Positions 10,701-20,976 of a DNA stretch of 52,972 nt are shown here, piece by piece. This DNA comes from Dimorphilus gyrociliatus (taxonomy: Eukaryota > Annelida > Polychaeta > Dinophilidae), in NCBI GenBank assembly GCA_904063045.1, contig CAJFCJ010000007.1:4567867-4620838 (forward strand), read 5' to 3'. The notes under the pieces were generated by a model, which was not told the DNA's origin, searched no databases, and was given only the letters and a program-made list of their open reading frames with translations. The position numbers were made by a program, and so were the translations under genes. Every line of letters starts with the position of its first letter. Position 1 is the stretch's first letter.

Positions 10701-13700
10701 ATTAATTTTATCTAGAGAAAAGTAGTTTGTTTTTCGATAATTCATTTTTTAATATTTAAATAATTGCTTTTTCAACTTCAACAACAATAAGGAAAAATCC
10801 AGAAGGAAACTCATTAAAGAAATACAACACAAAATGGTTTCATTATAATATTCAATGTTCAAAGACTAGATCAATTGATAAGCATTTAATTTACCAATAT
10901 AAGAATTTAATACCAATTTATGATAAATTCTATTATATTCAATCATTTGACAAACTCTATTCTGTAATGCAATTAAAAGATATGTGTAATAAACTTAACC
11001 TGTCACTTGTTGATTATCAATCTTCGAATAAGGTTTATCTGTTGAGCATTTTAAAACAGGCAATCAGTTTAGATCTTCATTATGTTACTGATTATCTTGG
11101 TGAATTCGGTATGAATATTGTTTATTATGAATTTTAAACAGAGAAACTACACTAAAATAATATTTACACAAATAAAGAATTCATTAAAATGAAAACTAGA
11201 AAATCATTTACTGAAGTAACCACAACAAATGGTGTAAGTTTAACTATACCATTTGCAAGATCAAATTTAGAATTGGTTTAGTATTTTATAAAATAATAAT
11301 AATTTAATCATTTTTTGGGACAGTAAAAGATTTGTAAAACACACTAAAAGTCTATATGATTTCACTATAGAGAGATTTAATTAACATGTTAAACAACTGC
11401 CCAAATTTTTAAAACTGAAAAGAATTGATTGTATATCTACTTTTTTTTTTCTCTTAGCCCAAAAATATTGAAGTAATATATGAAGACATTGAGAAGAGTT
11501 CATCAACTTGCTTCAGACTAGTTCATTCTGAGGTAGACATATTTTACAAGTATTATTTGAACTAAATTAAAACAGGAGATTCATTTCTATAGAAAGATGT
11601 GAATAAAATTGAATTTCATAAAATATCTTGTACACAAAAAGTAAGCAGATATTTAGCTTGTCAAACTCAACAATGTGAGATTTTTTTTAAAAAGAAGGCT
11701 TAAAAATTATCCTAAAAGCCTTTTATCAATCTTTTTCTGTTTGCCTCTGTCTCTGTTTCAGTTGAAAGAAATTCTATAAGACAAATCTCACCAGTTAATC
11801 AAAAGGAAATGAAACTTGGAAATATTATTCATTGTCAACAACATGATTTCTATATAAATATAGTCAATATATGCCACAATCCAGATTGTCAAATACATAA
11901 ATCATTTGTTCATTGTTCATACCACAAAACATTAACATTTCAATGTCAAACAACTAATCAAACAATCAGTTTCTTACTTGTATGCAATCACAATAAAGAA
12001 TGTCTAGATGGATCTGATGAAAAAGATTGTGGTAAAATTTATACAAAAAATCTTACAACTCTGACAATTTTTTGTACTATCCAAAAATAATTTTAGTTTA
12101 TCAAGCTTGCACCAAAACTACACATTTTCCTTATCCTAGTCAATGTTTACAGGAAGGAGCCAAAGGAGATTATCAAAGAGTGTGTTTTAATCAATTTCTT
12201 GACTTTCAGAAAATTCATCAGTCAAAACAGTTGTCTGAAAGAGCTAGAACAATAGGTCTACTGTTTGTGAGATCATATTCATGTTATTACAATATTTCAA
12301 CATGTGGACAACCTATGACAAACTTATTCAAACGCAACAAATGCAAACAAAGACAGTGTCCTTATGGTGAATATTTGTGCCGATACGAAAAGTATTGTAT
12401 CTCAATCGAGCAGGTATGTGACGGTATAGTTCAGTGTTACCATGGAGATGACGAAATAGATTGCGGTAAGAGTACAAAGATAAAGATGGATGGAAAGAAA
12501 AAAGAATGAAAAGAGAATTTTTGCAGGAAATTTTTATGCAAAAGGATTTTTCAGATGCGACAAAGAAAGAATATTTATTAAATTATCTAAAGTTTGCGAC
12601 GGATATATCGATTGCATTGACGGAAGTGACGAATTGTTGTGTAATTTTCCAAAAATATCACACCAATTCTGTCGTCAAATTGATGTTTTTTCTCTACAAT
12701 GCGACTACACAAAAGTGGAAGAAGATGACGAAGCGTTTCATAAAACTAACAAGAGCGTAGAGAATGTCGAATATTTAAAATTTGTGAACATGACTGGAGG
12801 GATAAGAAGAGAAGAAGAAGAAGACATTTTGAAAAATTCCATTCATCTTTCCATTTTAATTTTAAGAGAAAGTGGAAAATATTTGGAAAATTTCCAAAAT
12901 TATTTTCCAAATCTATTTTATCTTTCGTTGATCGACAACAACTTGACGTCTGATTCGTTGATTCTTTCAAAACCAATGAAAATGCTGCAAACGTTAATTT
13001 TGTCTAAAAATCCAATAGAATCGTTGGAAATGTTGAATATTTTGCAATGTAGAGATGTCAGATATTTGAATTTATCATCAACGAAAATAAAGAATATATT
13101 GGAAAATGATTTATCAACAATTGTAAATCTAACAAAGTTGGATATTTCAAATTGTAAATTAATGAATATTCATAGAAAATCTTTTCGAAATTTGAATAAA
13201 TTAACATATTTCTATTTGAATAATACTCAACTTCCTCAACAGTCATTTAGGCATATTGCCAAACATCTGCATGCATTACAATACATTGGTAAACATCATT
13301 TTATACTTTGTTGCTTCATTTGGAATTATATCCATTCTAATGTTGAATGCCATCCATCTTATTCAAAATTGATCAATTGTTTAACTATAATTAACAGTGA
13401 ATTTAAAAGAATTTTAATATGGATAATTACAATTGTTTATTTTCTTATTATTCTTGTAAACTTGACCTTATTTAAAGGTCAAAGATATTTTCTACTCTTA
13501 ATATTTCTTGATGAAATTGGATTTGTGTCTTATATTACTTGTATTCTGATTATTGATTTTAAATATTTGAAAAGTTACTTTTCAAATGATTCTCAATGGA
13601 GAAATAGTATTTTTTGTCAATCTCTTAGTTTTATTACAACATTTTCTATGTTGTTAAAACCAATGACCTTACTGTTTTGTGATTTTGAGTACTTCAATAA

Positions 13701-15006
13701 TTTACTTAAAAGGTTTTCTATTAAAAAAAGTCTTCAAATTTGTATAATTGTTCTGTTGATAAACTTTTTAATAAGTTTAGTTATATATTTTGATAGCAAA
13801 GTAAATTTTGAGATATTTTTATCTTTTAAATTTGAATTGTACTGTGATTTGATCTCTTTCTACAGAAAAATCATGCAATGACACCTTTCTGTTTTAATTT
13901 GCTTAGTAGAAATGAAGAGAAAGCTTCAATGTTTTTCTTTGTAATATTTTTTCTTCTTGTACCAATTTTCTATTTTTTGAAGTTAATTTTACTTTTAATT
14001 GATATTTTTTATTTTAAAAATTCAAAATATTCACCATTTCATCAAAAATGCTTTGAAATTGGATATGAAGAGAATAGAACTAATATTTCAATACTAACAT
14101 TTTTAAATTTTATAGCGTGGCTTTCACTTTCAATTTTAGGTTTATTTGTTTTTTTTTTGAATTTTTAAAATTTGATTAATGCTGATTCCCCTTTTTTTTA
14201 AATAGGTGTACTGACTTTGAGCAATGTAATATATCCAACAAGTAACATAACTCTTTGGATTGTTTTTATTTATTGGCCTTTAATTGCAATAATCAAACTT
14301 TCCATATGGTTAAAAATTGCAGTTACAAATAGAAGAATAAAGAGGAAACTAAGAAAAATTCAAGAAAGGTATGTACAGAGTAGTCATATACAAGTATGGT
14401 TAGCTAAATGAGGGGATGATTTTGAGGATAGATTAGTTAAGGATAAGGTGTATCCTAAGGTTTCCAAACACTAGTCAATTTAAATTTTATAGAACTGAAG
14501 TTACTGAAACTACTACCAGGGAAGAAACTGAAAAATGTTGAGTTTACATAAAATTTACTTTGATATGTTTCTTTTACTTTTTTTTATTAAAAAATAAATG
14601 TTTTCAGTTACAGAATTTGTGAATAATTTTGAAAAATTTCATTTAAAATTTCCTCCCTTTATTATAAAAAATCAAGATTTTACAAATTCAGAAATGTTTT
14701 ATAGAAATAATATATTTTTTATTTGTGCTAAAGCCATTTTTAAAGCATTGTCAGAAATTCATTGTCATAATTTTGCACTTCAAAAAGAAGTTACATTGGC
14801 GGATGTTTCTTTTGATGTATGAAAGTAAGAGAAAAAGCTAGAACAAGAGATAAGAATTTCTTTTTCTTTTTCAGGTGATTAAAAGGAAATTCTTTTTACA
14901 AATAAGTAATGTTGGTAAAGGGAGTAAAATAGCTAAAAGGAGAGATATTTTAAATGTGGGAATAGCATTAAGAAAAATACTCCAAAAGAGGACACAATTT
15001 TTATAA
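7750..15006 (+). CDS. R2: giant SRCR/CTLD/LDLa/LRR receptor with 7TM lacking key GPCR motifs
   Basis: Inverted paralogue of R1, complete in the window, in about 22 exons. Start at 7750 (or Met10) with a signal peptide. Exons: A1 (7750-8120, about 8251-8310), B1 (about 8364-8656), C1 (8761-9075), A2 (about 9165-9430, 9480-9555), B2 (about 9596-9866), C2 (about 9930-10170, 10226-10405), A3 (about 10430-10720), C-type-lectin-like over four exons (about 10788-11109, 11193-11280, 11459-11531, 11593-11676), LDLa (11762-12031, 12097-12465), LDLa-LRR-TM1-4 (12527-13800), TM5-6 (13867 to about 14160), TM7 (about 14205-14368), tail (14493-14536, 14608-14816, 14875-15006, stop TAA). Phases agree at the joins I checked. 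The 7TM has lost the DRY arginine and NPxxY, so G-protein coupling is doubtful; decoy or co-receptor is an inference. Confidence 0.72.
11762..12465 (+). CDS. R2 exons: cysteine-rich linker and LDLa repeats
   Basis: Two exons (11762-12031 and 12097-12465) follow the lectin-like domain and precede the LRR exon. The first encodes a cysteine-rich stretch with several CxxC-like pairs and ends in an LDLa acidic motif (NKECLDGSDEKDCG). The second starts with a partial LDLa-like segment (QACTKTTHFPYPSQC) that lacks a clear acidic motif, followed by a complete LDLa (QVCDGIVQCYHGDDEIDC). The 3' part of the second exon, from 12363, belongs to the tract shared with R1. The first exon joins the lectin exons by plausible splice sites, which is part of the case for a single gene. 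Confidence 0.72.
12363..13346 (+). repeat. 984-base inverted near-identical tract, copy in R2
   Basis: Partner of 806-1789 on the opposite strand. Mismatches seen: one in the LDLa coding part, one in the intron and three near the 3' end, including the Ala/Ser change in HLHALQYIG versus HLHSLQYIG. Confidence 0.93.
12527..13800 (+). CDS. R2 exon: last LDLa, leucine-rich repeats and TM1-TM4
   Basis: This exon starts at the acceptor TTTTTGCAG|GAAAT and ends at GATAGCAAA|GTAAAT. Its LDLa and LRR part is the same as in R1 apart from a few bases, up to the segment just before TM1 (FILCCFIWNYIHSNV), after which the two receptors diverge at once. The TM2 region keeps an aspartate (IFLDEIG). At the end of TM3, where R1 has LAIERYYGI and R3 has MTFERHQAI, R2 has LFCDFEYFNN, so the arginine is missing. 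The next exon begins at 13867 with KNHAMTPFCFN, which carries the extracellular-loop cysteine. Confidence 0.82.
13867..15006 (+). CDS. R2 exons: TM5-TM7 and cytoplasmic tail
   Basis: After an intron with acceptor TTTCTACAG at 13866, the frame encodes the extracellular-loop cysteine (MTPFCFN), TM5, TM6 (ILTFLNFIAWLSLSILG) and, after a short T-rich intron, TM7 (FIYWPLIAIIKLSIWLKI). R3 has LLLPLNSIINPIIS here, so R2 lacks the asparagine-proline pair. A basic stretch (NRRIKRKLRK) follows, as expected inside the cell. Three small exons can be joined in phase: 14493-14536 (Thr/Glu-rich), 14608-14816 (begins with a Val-Thr-type join, as does the R3 tail exon) and 14875-15006 (basic, ends TAA). The tail exons are less certain than the membrane part. 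Confidence 0.6.
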
Positions 15007-15337
15007 ATCTATGTATATCTTTTTGTTTTGTTTAGTTATTTTTATTAGTTTTGAAATAGAAACAAATTTCTATTTTTTTACATAATATTTGAAAAAATGA
15101 TATTCATATTCAAATTTCAATATACAGTGTATGTTTAATTGCATGCATATATTCACAAGTTTATCTTTAGAAGTGATGACAATCTTGCATAGAAACAATA
15201 GTTTAGAGATTTTTGTATAGAATAAAAAGATCGATTCATTAAATATGAATGAGCACGTGGTGGTAAAACAAACACTTAGATTAGTCTTGCTGAAAGAACT
15301 CAGCCTAAATGAATGCTCACCAGATTATTTTTATCAA

Positions 15338-15374
15338 TCTGTGATTGCTAGACTGTAACCCTAAGTGCAATAAC
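15338..15374 (+). repeat. 37-base direct repeat, copy 1 (partner at 16356)
   Basis: The motif TCTGTGATTG...AACCCT.AGTG.AATAAC occurs here and at 16356-16392 with four mismatches by eye. The copies are 1018 bases apart, in the same orientation. They may be parts of the ends of an old repeat. Confidence 0.55.
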
Positions 15375-16355
15375 TATTTCTATTCTTATATATATATACA
15401 ACTTATAACAATTCCACTACCTAATCTATGTAAGAAAACACAACAACATTCAGTCAAAATATATTTTAATTAGTCATGCTAAAGGCTCAACTTTTATTAC
15501 GGATAAGGTGTGGCCCAGTCATAATTCATAATAATTAGCCCACCTAAGTGTAGGACTGGCTTTTATACATTTCCTTATCAGTTGTTTATGCTTTAGGTGT
15601 CAACAGAAAGGGTCTAATCGCCAGATAAGGATTGTTCACCACAAACAAGATCAAGGATATCATGTTATGAAATAGTGATGTAAACAACAACAGGTTTTGT
15701 AGGTAAACCCTCAAGGGTCAATTGTTACATCATGTTTATGTAAAAATAAACCTTGGCTGTTGTTGTCAAAAAGTTTGGTTATATTAGGTTTATCCTTTCT
15801 TTTACCTATAAAAGGGTTGATTCTGGTAGTTCAGTACCATCTACCCTAGAGGCAACATCTACTCCAGCACTTTTACCACCTAGTAAGTATCATTCATATG
15901 TAAATCTATTAGCTATAGTTCACAAATGTACAAGTTTGACACAATGATATTTCTCACTTAGCCTTTGTGCATGTTGAATTTAATGTTCAGCTAAATTTCT
16001 TGATTTTTCAACAATTTGACCTTTGAGTCTCATTATCCCAAGAAGGCACTTTGCCCTTTCGCAATCTAAAAAAATTAATGGATAATTTCATAACACAAGA
16101 CTTCCTCTTCTGTCTGCCATATATTGTGAACAAATTGTTTCATCTTTAAAAAGGGGCTCAGACAGGCAATTAAAACAGTAAAAAAAGTTACTGATCAATT
16201 GACTTTACTGACTACCACTGAAGAGGACTTGGACTTAAATAGGTAAATTAGGTTAGGATAGGAACTGCTATTATAGATAGTAGTTTTCTAATAGCTGCAC
16301 TAATCTAGGCCTAACAAGCTTTTAGCGTGTGTGCAACAAGTGGTCTGTCAATCAG

Positions 16356-16392
16356 TCTGTGATTGCCAGACTATAACCCTGAGTGTAATAAC
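16356..16392 (+). repeat. 37-base direct repeat, copy 2 (partner at 15338)
   Basis: Second copy of the repeat at 15338-15374. It follows a unit of moderately repetitive sequence without an open reading frame. Confidence 0.55.
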
Positions 16393-16757
16393 ACTTTTTT
16401 TGGCTATTTCTGAGTTCAAAAATAAATTGAAACAAAGAAATAAAAGTATAAAAATCTCTGTTGTTGATTTTTATGACAAAGAAATTATTTTAAATAGACT
16501 TGTTATTTGACAACAGACTAGTTTTATTTGAATAAATGAAGTTAAAAGAGGTTTTGTAGCAAAGTGTACTAACACTGTGCTGTTTTACTTATACATTTTG
16601 TGTTAAAAATAAAATCTAAACAGAGAATTAACAGTAAATATCTTTAAGATCCTGCTGAATACAATCTTTACAATTGAATGAAGGGAACCTGTTTTAAGAC
16701 TTTAGCAATAAATTGATTATACATCTAGATATTCATCAGATAAGCTTCTTGATTTCT

Positions 16758-17511
16758 TTACAACAAAGTTATTCTTAGAAAAATTTTCATCATTTCTTTG
16801 AAAAGAAATATAAAGTAAATCATTTTTAAATTGGCTTTAATATCTCTGTGCTTTGAATGAAATACAATGGATTGATTAATCCATTTAATCAGATTTTTAT
16901 CTTGAAATGGCACACCGTCTATTGTTGCCTTAAAAAGTTCATTGTCTATATGGAATTGTATTTCATGCATATAGTAATCATCTTTCAAAATTCCATAAAC
17001 AGTAATATTTTCTTTGTTGGTTTGGAAAATATTTATTTTATTGTGAGTTATAGAAGTCACATCAAAACATATATTCTGGAGTCTCTTACTCTTTTCATCT
17101 GGAGCAAGTAGTTTAAAGTGTGGATCACCATTTCCTACAGGTGCATCAAGAATAGCAATTTCTGTAGTCATTATACTATCAATTCCGTCATTATTGCAAT
17201 TCATTTGAATAGCTATAGATTCTTCACCCTCTGTTTCATTATCAGCTATCAGTGTTATAGTGGCTGTGCCCGGACTTATTGAAAAAGCTGTAGTTCCAAT
17301 AAAAGCATAATCAGCACTGTTTGATGATAGGCTTTAAAAAGATAAAATTGATGATATTGAATAGAAAGAAAATCTGCAAAAATAAATTCTTACTCGCAAA
17401 CTGTCCCAGATATACCAAATGATGTTTCAATTTCAAATTGTGTACCTTCTTTATATAAAGGCATTCCCAAAATAATAAAGCTTGATGGAAAGAGAGCAGC
17501 TGTATTGTCAA
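16758..17511 (-). CDS. Calx-beta / ITIH C-terminal-like secreted protein, 3' exons
   Basis: Two minus-strand exons can be joined: 17511-17396 (donor GTAAGAA after GISGTVCE) and about 17335-16758. The encoded part looks like the end of a Calx-beta domain: hydrophobic strands, then TATITLIADNETEGEESIAI, which matches the pattern of a strand, an Asp/Asn turn and a Glu-rich turn. It runs directly into VGNGDPHFKLLAPDEKSKR and NICFDVTS, which resembles the C-terminal domain of inter-alpha-trypsin inhibitor heavy chains (GDPHF, then an L/I-CFD/N motif). The C-terminus is short after this domain and ends at 16758. Upstream exons probably lie at 19.1-19.6 kb, but a MITE and unresolved intron sequence separate them. 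The domain names are my pattern recognition and need a profile search. Confidence 0.55.
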
Positions 17512-17619
17512 TATCTAAATTGTTAATAATTAAGTTTATTTCAAAGAGTCAATTTCATTTTGGATAGAGAAACTTCAAACATTCATTAGAAAATGTTGTT
17601 TCTTTACATATGAATTACT

Positions 17620-17827
17620 GGGGTCGACGGAAAACGTCCACAAATGAGAAATTTCAAGACAAAAATTTGGATTGAGAAATGGTTAGGCAAAAGAAAACAG
17701 CAAACTGATTTGTATTAAAGAGGGTCTCCTCTGAGGGTTTGGGGTAATGGAAAAGGTTAGGTACAGCTAAGGGCTAGGTTAGGGTTAGGGTAAAAGCACT
17801 GATTTGTGGACGTTTTCTGTCGTATCC
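17620..17827. mobile_element. MITE, 208 bases, with 8-base target duplications
   Basis: Terminal inverted repeats of about 26 bases (left end GGGGTCGACGGAAAACGTCC; the right end is its imperfect complement, ending CGTATCC) are flanked by the exact duplication GAATTACT at 17612-17619 and 17828-17835. An 8-base duplication suggests the hAT superfamily. The interior contains a short GTTAGGGTTAGGG stretch and no coding sequence. Confidence 0.88.
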
Positions 17828-19107
17828 GAATTACTTACTCAAACAAAAAAATGATACTGCTTATCTTAAAAATCTCCATTTTTGCCACTTTAAAGTTTGA
17901 AACAAATATAACAAAAATTTGGAACGTTTTTTAAAAAGATTTTCAATCTCTTTACAATCTTTTACATCTAAAAAACAATTGGGAAAACTGATATTTTTCA
18001 AAGTATTTGATGAATAGACAAGTTATTTTTAAATTTTTAATTGTCCTTTATTATCCATCTGATTATTCTCCATTGGTTCAATTGCTTCCAGACAGGAATA
18101 TTTGCTATTCTTCCAAATTATTGTTAGTTTAAAGAAGAAATCTTTAGTCTCTTCAACTGATTTTTAAACTGTCCTCAAAGGCTTCTAACTCGATATTTAT
18201 TGAGACGTACTTATAATCTGTAATTCAGGAACAATGACTTTTCTATTAATCAGTAATTCATTTATTTAAATGCAAAATGGACAAGGCTTTAAAAATACTG
18301 AAATCAAACAATGAAAAGAAGAGATCAAGCACTCCAAACACTTAACGATATTGTTTCATGTAAATAAGTCATTGAATGTCATAGAAAGGGAATTAGATTG
18401 TAAAAGAGAAAACGTATATTAGCTGATATTTCAACCAAGCGAAACATTTTGTTTTATCTCTAATAGATATATTGTAAAAGATTTCATAACAGGTACAATC
18501 AGAAAATTATAATTTCGAGTTAAGCAACCCAATGGGGAATGAAGAGGAAATTGACATTGAAAGTTTAAATCAAAATAAACCACCATTTCCAGAACAGTCA
18601 TTCATCTTTTATATTGTCAAACAATGTTCAAATGCTCTAATGATTTATGAAATTTTATTGTTGGCCACATGCTATGAGGATGTCTACATAATCAAAGGTT
18701 GTTTGGTAATGAAGCATATGAAATAAGGATAAGATAGGAGTACCTGGACTCTGGCCCTACTGTAAATCAACTTACAATAGATAAGTATAATGAAATAGTT
18801 AGTTTTAATGTTTAGCAATTCCCTAGGACAGTACTTTTCATTACAAATTTGATATTCATATAATATATTACATTAAATGCATTTTCTTCACACAGTTACA
18901 TTGTTCATAATAACATGGACAGATTGATGTAGGAAAAAAACTGTGCCTAATAGTACACAGTTATATGAGTGGATTTTAACACTAATCTACAAAACCAAGT
19001 TTTTACTGCTGCTATTTTTTTAAAGCACAGTTGAAATTCTATCTGAACATTGATCTTTTAAAATATGAGGAATTTTCTTTTGTTATTGTTAAACTCTGGT
19101 TTTTACC

Positions 19108-19630
19108 AATTATCTTTCCCTTCTGATGATGACAATCTACCACAATAATAGTTTCCATAGAGATAGAAATAGTTAGATATTACTGAATCAAGTAGTCTTT
19201 TATTATCGTAATCATTATCCGAATCATTGTTGTAATCCCAACAGAAATTCATCTCATTTTTTTGAAATATTTGACAAACAATATAAAGTATTAAATGGTG
19301 AGAAAAAATGAGAAATTTGTATTTACTAACCTCGTCTGTCTTTGAATAGTAAAGTGTAATTTTGAATTATTAACTGTTGATATCTTTTCAATAGTTTTAT
19401 TCTTTAAAATATGATTATCAATAAAAAGAATACTCTTTTCCTTCATAATTCCATCTTCTATGACAGCTCTAGTTGTACATAACTTGTTCAGATATCTATC
19501 ATATAGTTCTATGCAATTTTCTTTCGTATTTGCAATTGAGCAATCATTGCAAATTATGACAATATATATAATGTATGAACAATTGACAACTTCCTCTCCA
19601 TAACACTTGGACATTGGTATTGACTGAGTA
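19108..19630 (-). CDS. Two exons of an unidentified cysteine-containing secreted protein
   Basis: A minus-strand exon of about 19630-19331 starts after the acceptor ACACTACTCAG and ends at the donor GTTAGTAAAT. It encodes a stretch with CSYIIYIVIICNDC and several more cysteines. A second exon (about 19255-19108) encodes an Asp/Asn-rich stretch followed by a Tyr-rich one (FCWDYNNDSDNDY, NYYCGRLSS) and ends at the donor GTAAAA. These may be 5' exons of the Calx-beta/ITIH-like gene downstream, since the strand and order fit. The family of these exons is unknown. A similar cysteine and strand pattern (CNYYISIIVSC) appears in the exon at 50.6-50.9 kb. Confidence 0.4.
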
Positions 19631-19643
19631 GTGTAATAAATGT

Positions 19644-19668
19644 ATATATATATATATATATATATACA
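19644..19668. repeat. (TA)n microsatellite
   Basis: About twelve TA units lie just upstream of the 19.6 kb exon. The sequence shows a simple dinucleotide run and no other signal. Confidence 0.85.
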
Positions 19669-19808
19669 TTATATCAAAAAATGTCATTTATCATTATCAG
19701 TGTCATCATTATAATCATCATCACCACAAATTTGTTTCGACAATATGTGTTGTGTTTTGCAAGAAGAAGAATACTCTTCATCATTACACAATTACTCTTC
19801 CTATTAAC

Positions 19809-19838
19809 AGAGAGAGAGAGAGAGAAAGAGAGAGAGAG
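19809..19838. repeat. (GA)n microsatellite
   Basis: A GA run of about 30 bases with one interruption (AAAG). No gene was recognised around it. Confidence 0.85.
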
Positions 19839-20157
19839 TATAAAATTTGGCTATTAACAGATTGGACATTTTTCTTCAAATTCATATCCATTGTTTTGTG
19901 TGTAATATTTCCCATGTTTTTATTGTCAAAAGGGAAAAAGATATTGAATGTTGAAAGAATATTGTGATAGGATTAAATACACTATAATATGTTTAAATGA
20001 ATATTTCAAATCGAATAAAAAAGTTAACTATTTTCTATCAATATCATCCCAAAATGTAATGGGAGGAGGGAGGGGGAACTGTTGAAAACAGTGACCGTTT
20101 GGTGACCGTTTTTAACAATATTCCCAAAATATCAGCATATTCGTAAAATACTTCAAG

Positions 20158-20976
20158 TTATAAACCTTTTATTGCCAGTAGAGCTTCCAATTGTGGTATA
20201 TTTGCTGAGTAATTGCTTTTTAAATGGCAAATTTCGTCTTTTAAAGAATAAACAATTGCCCTGCAGAGATAATGCATACAATAGTTAAAATATAGTTTTA
20301 ATGTGGCGCGTCTCTCCTCTTTCAACCTCTCTAGTCCATTCATGACATTTGAATAGAAAAAATATTGCGTACAAACCTGCACTGAGAATACAAATTACAA
20401 ACGTCTAAACATTCTTCAAATGGCACCAATTTATAGGCCCCGCCCCAAATGGAAGCGTTAAATGGCTGTTCCGGAACAGCAGCCTTGTTTTCGTAAATAA
20501 CTATTGGAGTTTTTGCAATAGCAGTTTGCGAATCTTTTACAATTAGAATATAATCATTAAGATGTCTGGTGTTTCCCGTTGAATTCTTTAAATAGCATAA
20601 CTGAAGTATTACTTTATAGTCAATCCGTCTGTAATCATTAAAAGAGTTGAAAGTGTATAAGAATAGTTTATAAAGCGTCTACTTGCTTGCAATCATTATA
20701 CAAGCTACATACACTTAAACATTTCTCAATAGATATTTTCTGTCTATGCTGTCCATTCCAAATTGGAGGATAGAACGGAATGTCGGGTACAGCAACTGTA
20801 TTTGCATAAATTCTATATGTTGCACCTAATAGGAAATGATAATGACAAATAGCTTGTTAATACGAAATAAAGAAATGAAAATGCAGCAATAGTTGACTAT
20901 AAAAACCTAAATTGTCCAACGAAATAGAAGAGGGAATAAGAAGAAGAGGAAAGAGAAAAGGTAGTTTAAATGCCAT
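20158..20976 (-). CDS. Small secreted protein with two PAN/apple-like domains
   Basis: Four small minus-strand exons can be joined. Exon 1 starts at 20976 and encodes a signal peptide (MAFKLPFLFPLLLLIPSSIS). A phase-correct join across a 70-base intron leads to the first module, with the motif PFYPPIWNGQ and KCLSVCSLYNDC. The next exons give LQLCYLKNSTG, then a second module (PFNASIWGGAYK, ECLDVCNLYSQC) which, after a donor GTTTGT and acceptor TCTCTGCAG, ends in RAIVYSLKDEICHLKSN and a stop at 20158. The two units share the PAN-type pattern CxxxCxxxxxC...YxxxxxxC and are clearly a tandem repeat of each other. PAN domains bind proteins or sugars outside the cell; the exact role here is unknown. 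Start choice: the only ATG that gives a signal peptide in frame. Confidence 0.7.

Larger units (their letters stand above)
15007..16740. other. Gene-free stretch, probably old repeat sequence with a TATA-like site
   Basis: No coding exon is visible. The segment 15480-15950 is less AT-rich than its surroundings and holds TATAAAAG at about 15810, followed by a C-rich leader-like stretch and an AGTAAGT-like donor near 15890. This resembles the promoter part of an LTR or another retroelement, but no coding remnant adjoins it. The direct repeats listed separately bracket it. Confidence 0.35.

Noticed and set aside
12072-12102. Start codon at 12072 as the beginning of a gene
   Set aside because: The first bases of this frame are intron ending in an ATAATTTTAG acceptor; the following exon joins the preceding LDLa exon in phase.
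17761-17800. Interstitial telomere or chromosome end
   Set aside because: Only two to three TTAGGG-like units, inside a MITE with exact target duplications.
18532-18726. Plus-strand 64-codon frame starting MGNEEEIDIESLNQNKPPF
   Set aside because: No recognised motif, no adjoining splice-compatible exon and no conservation information.
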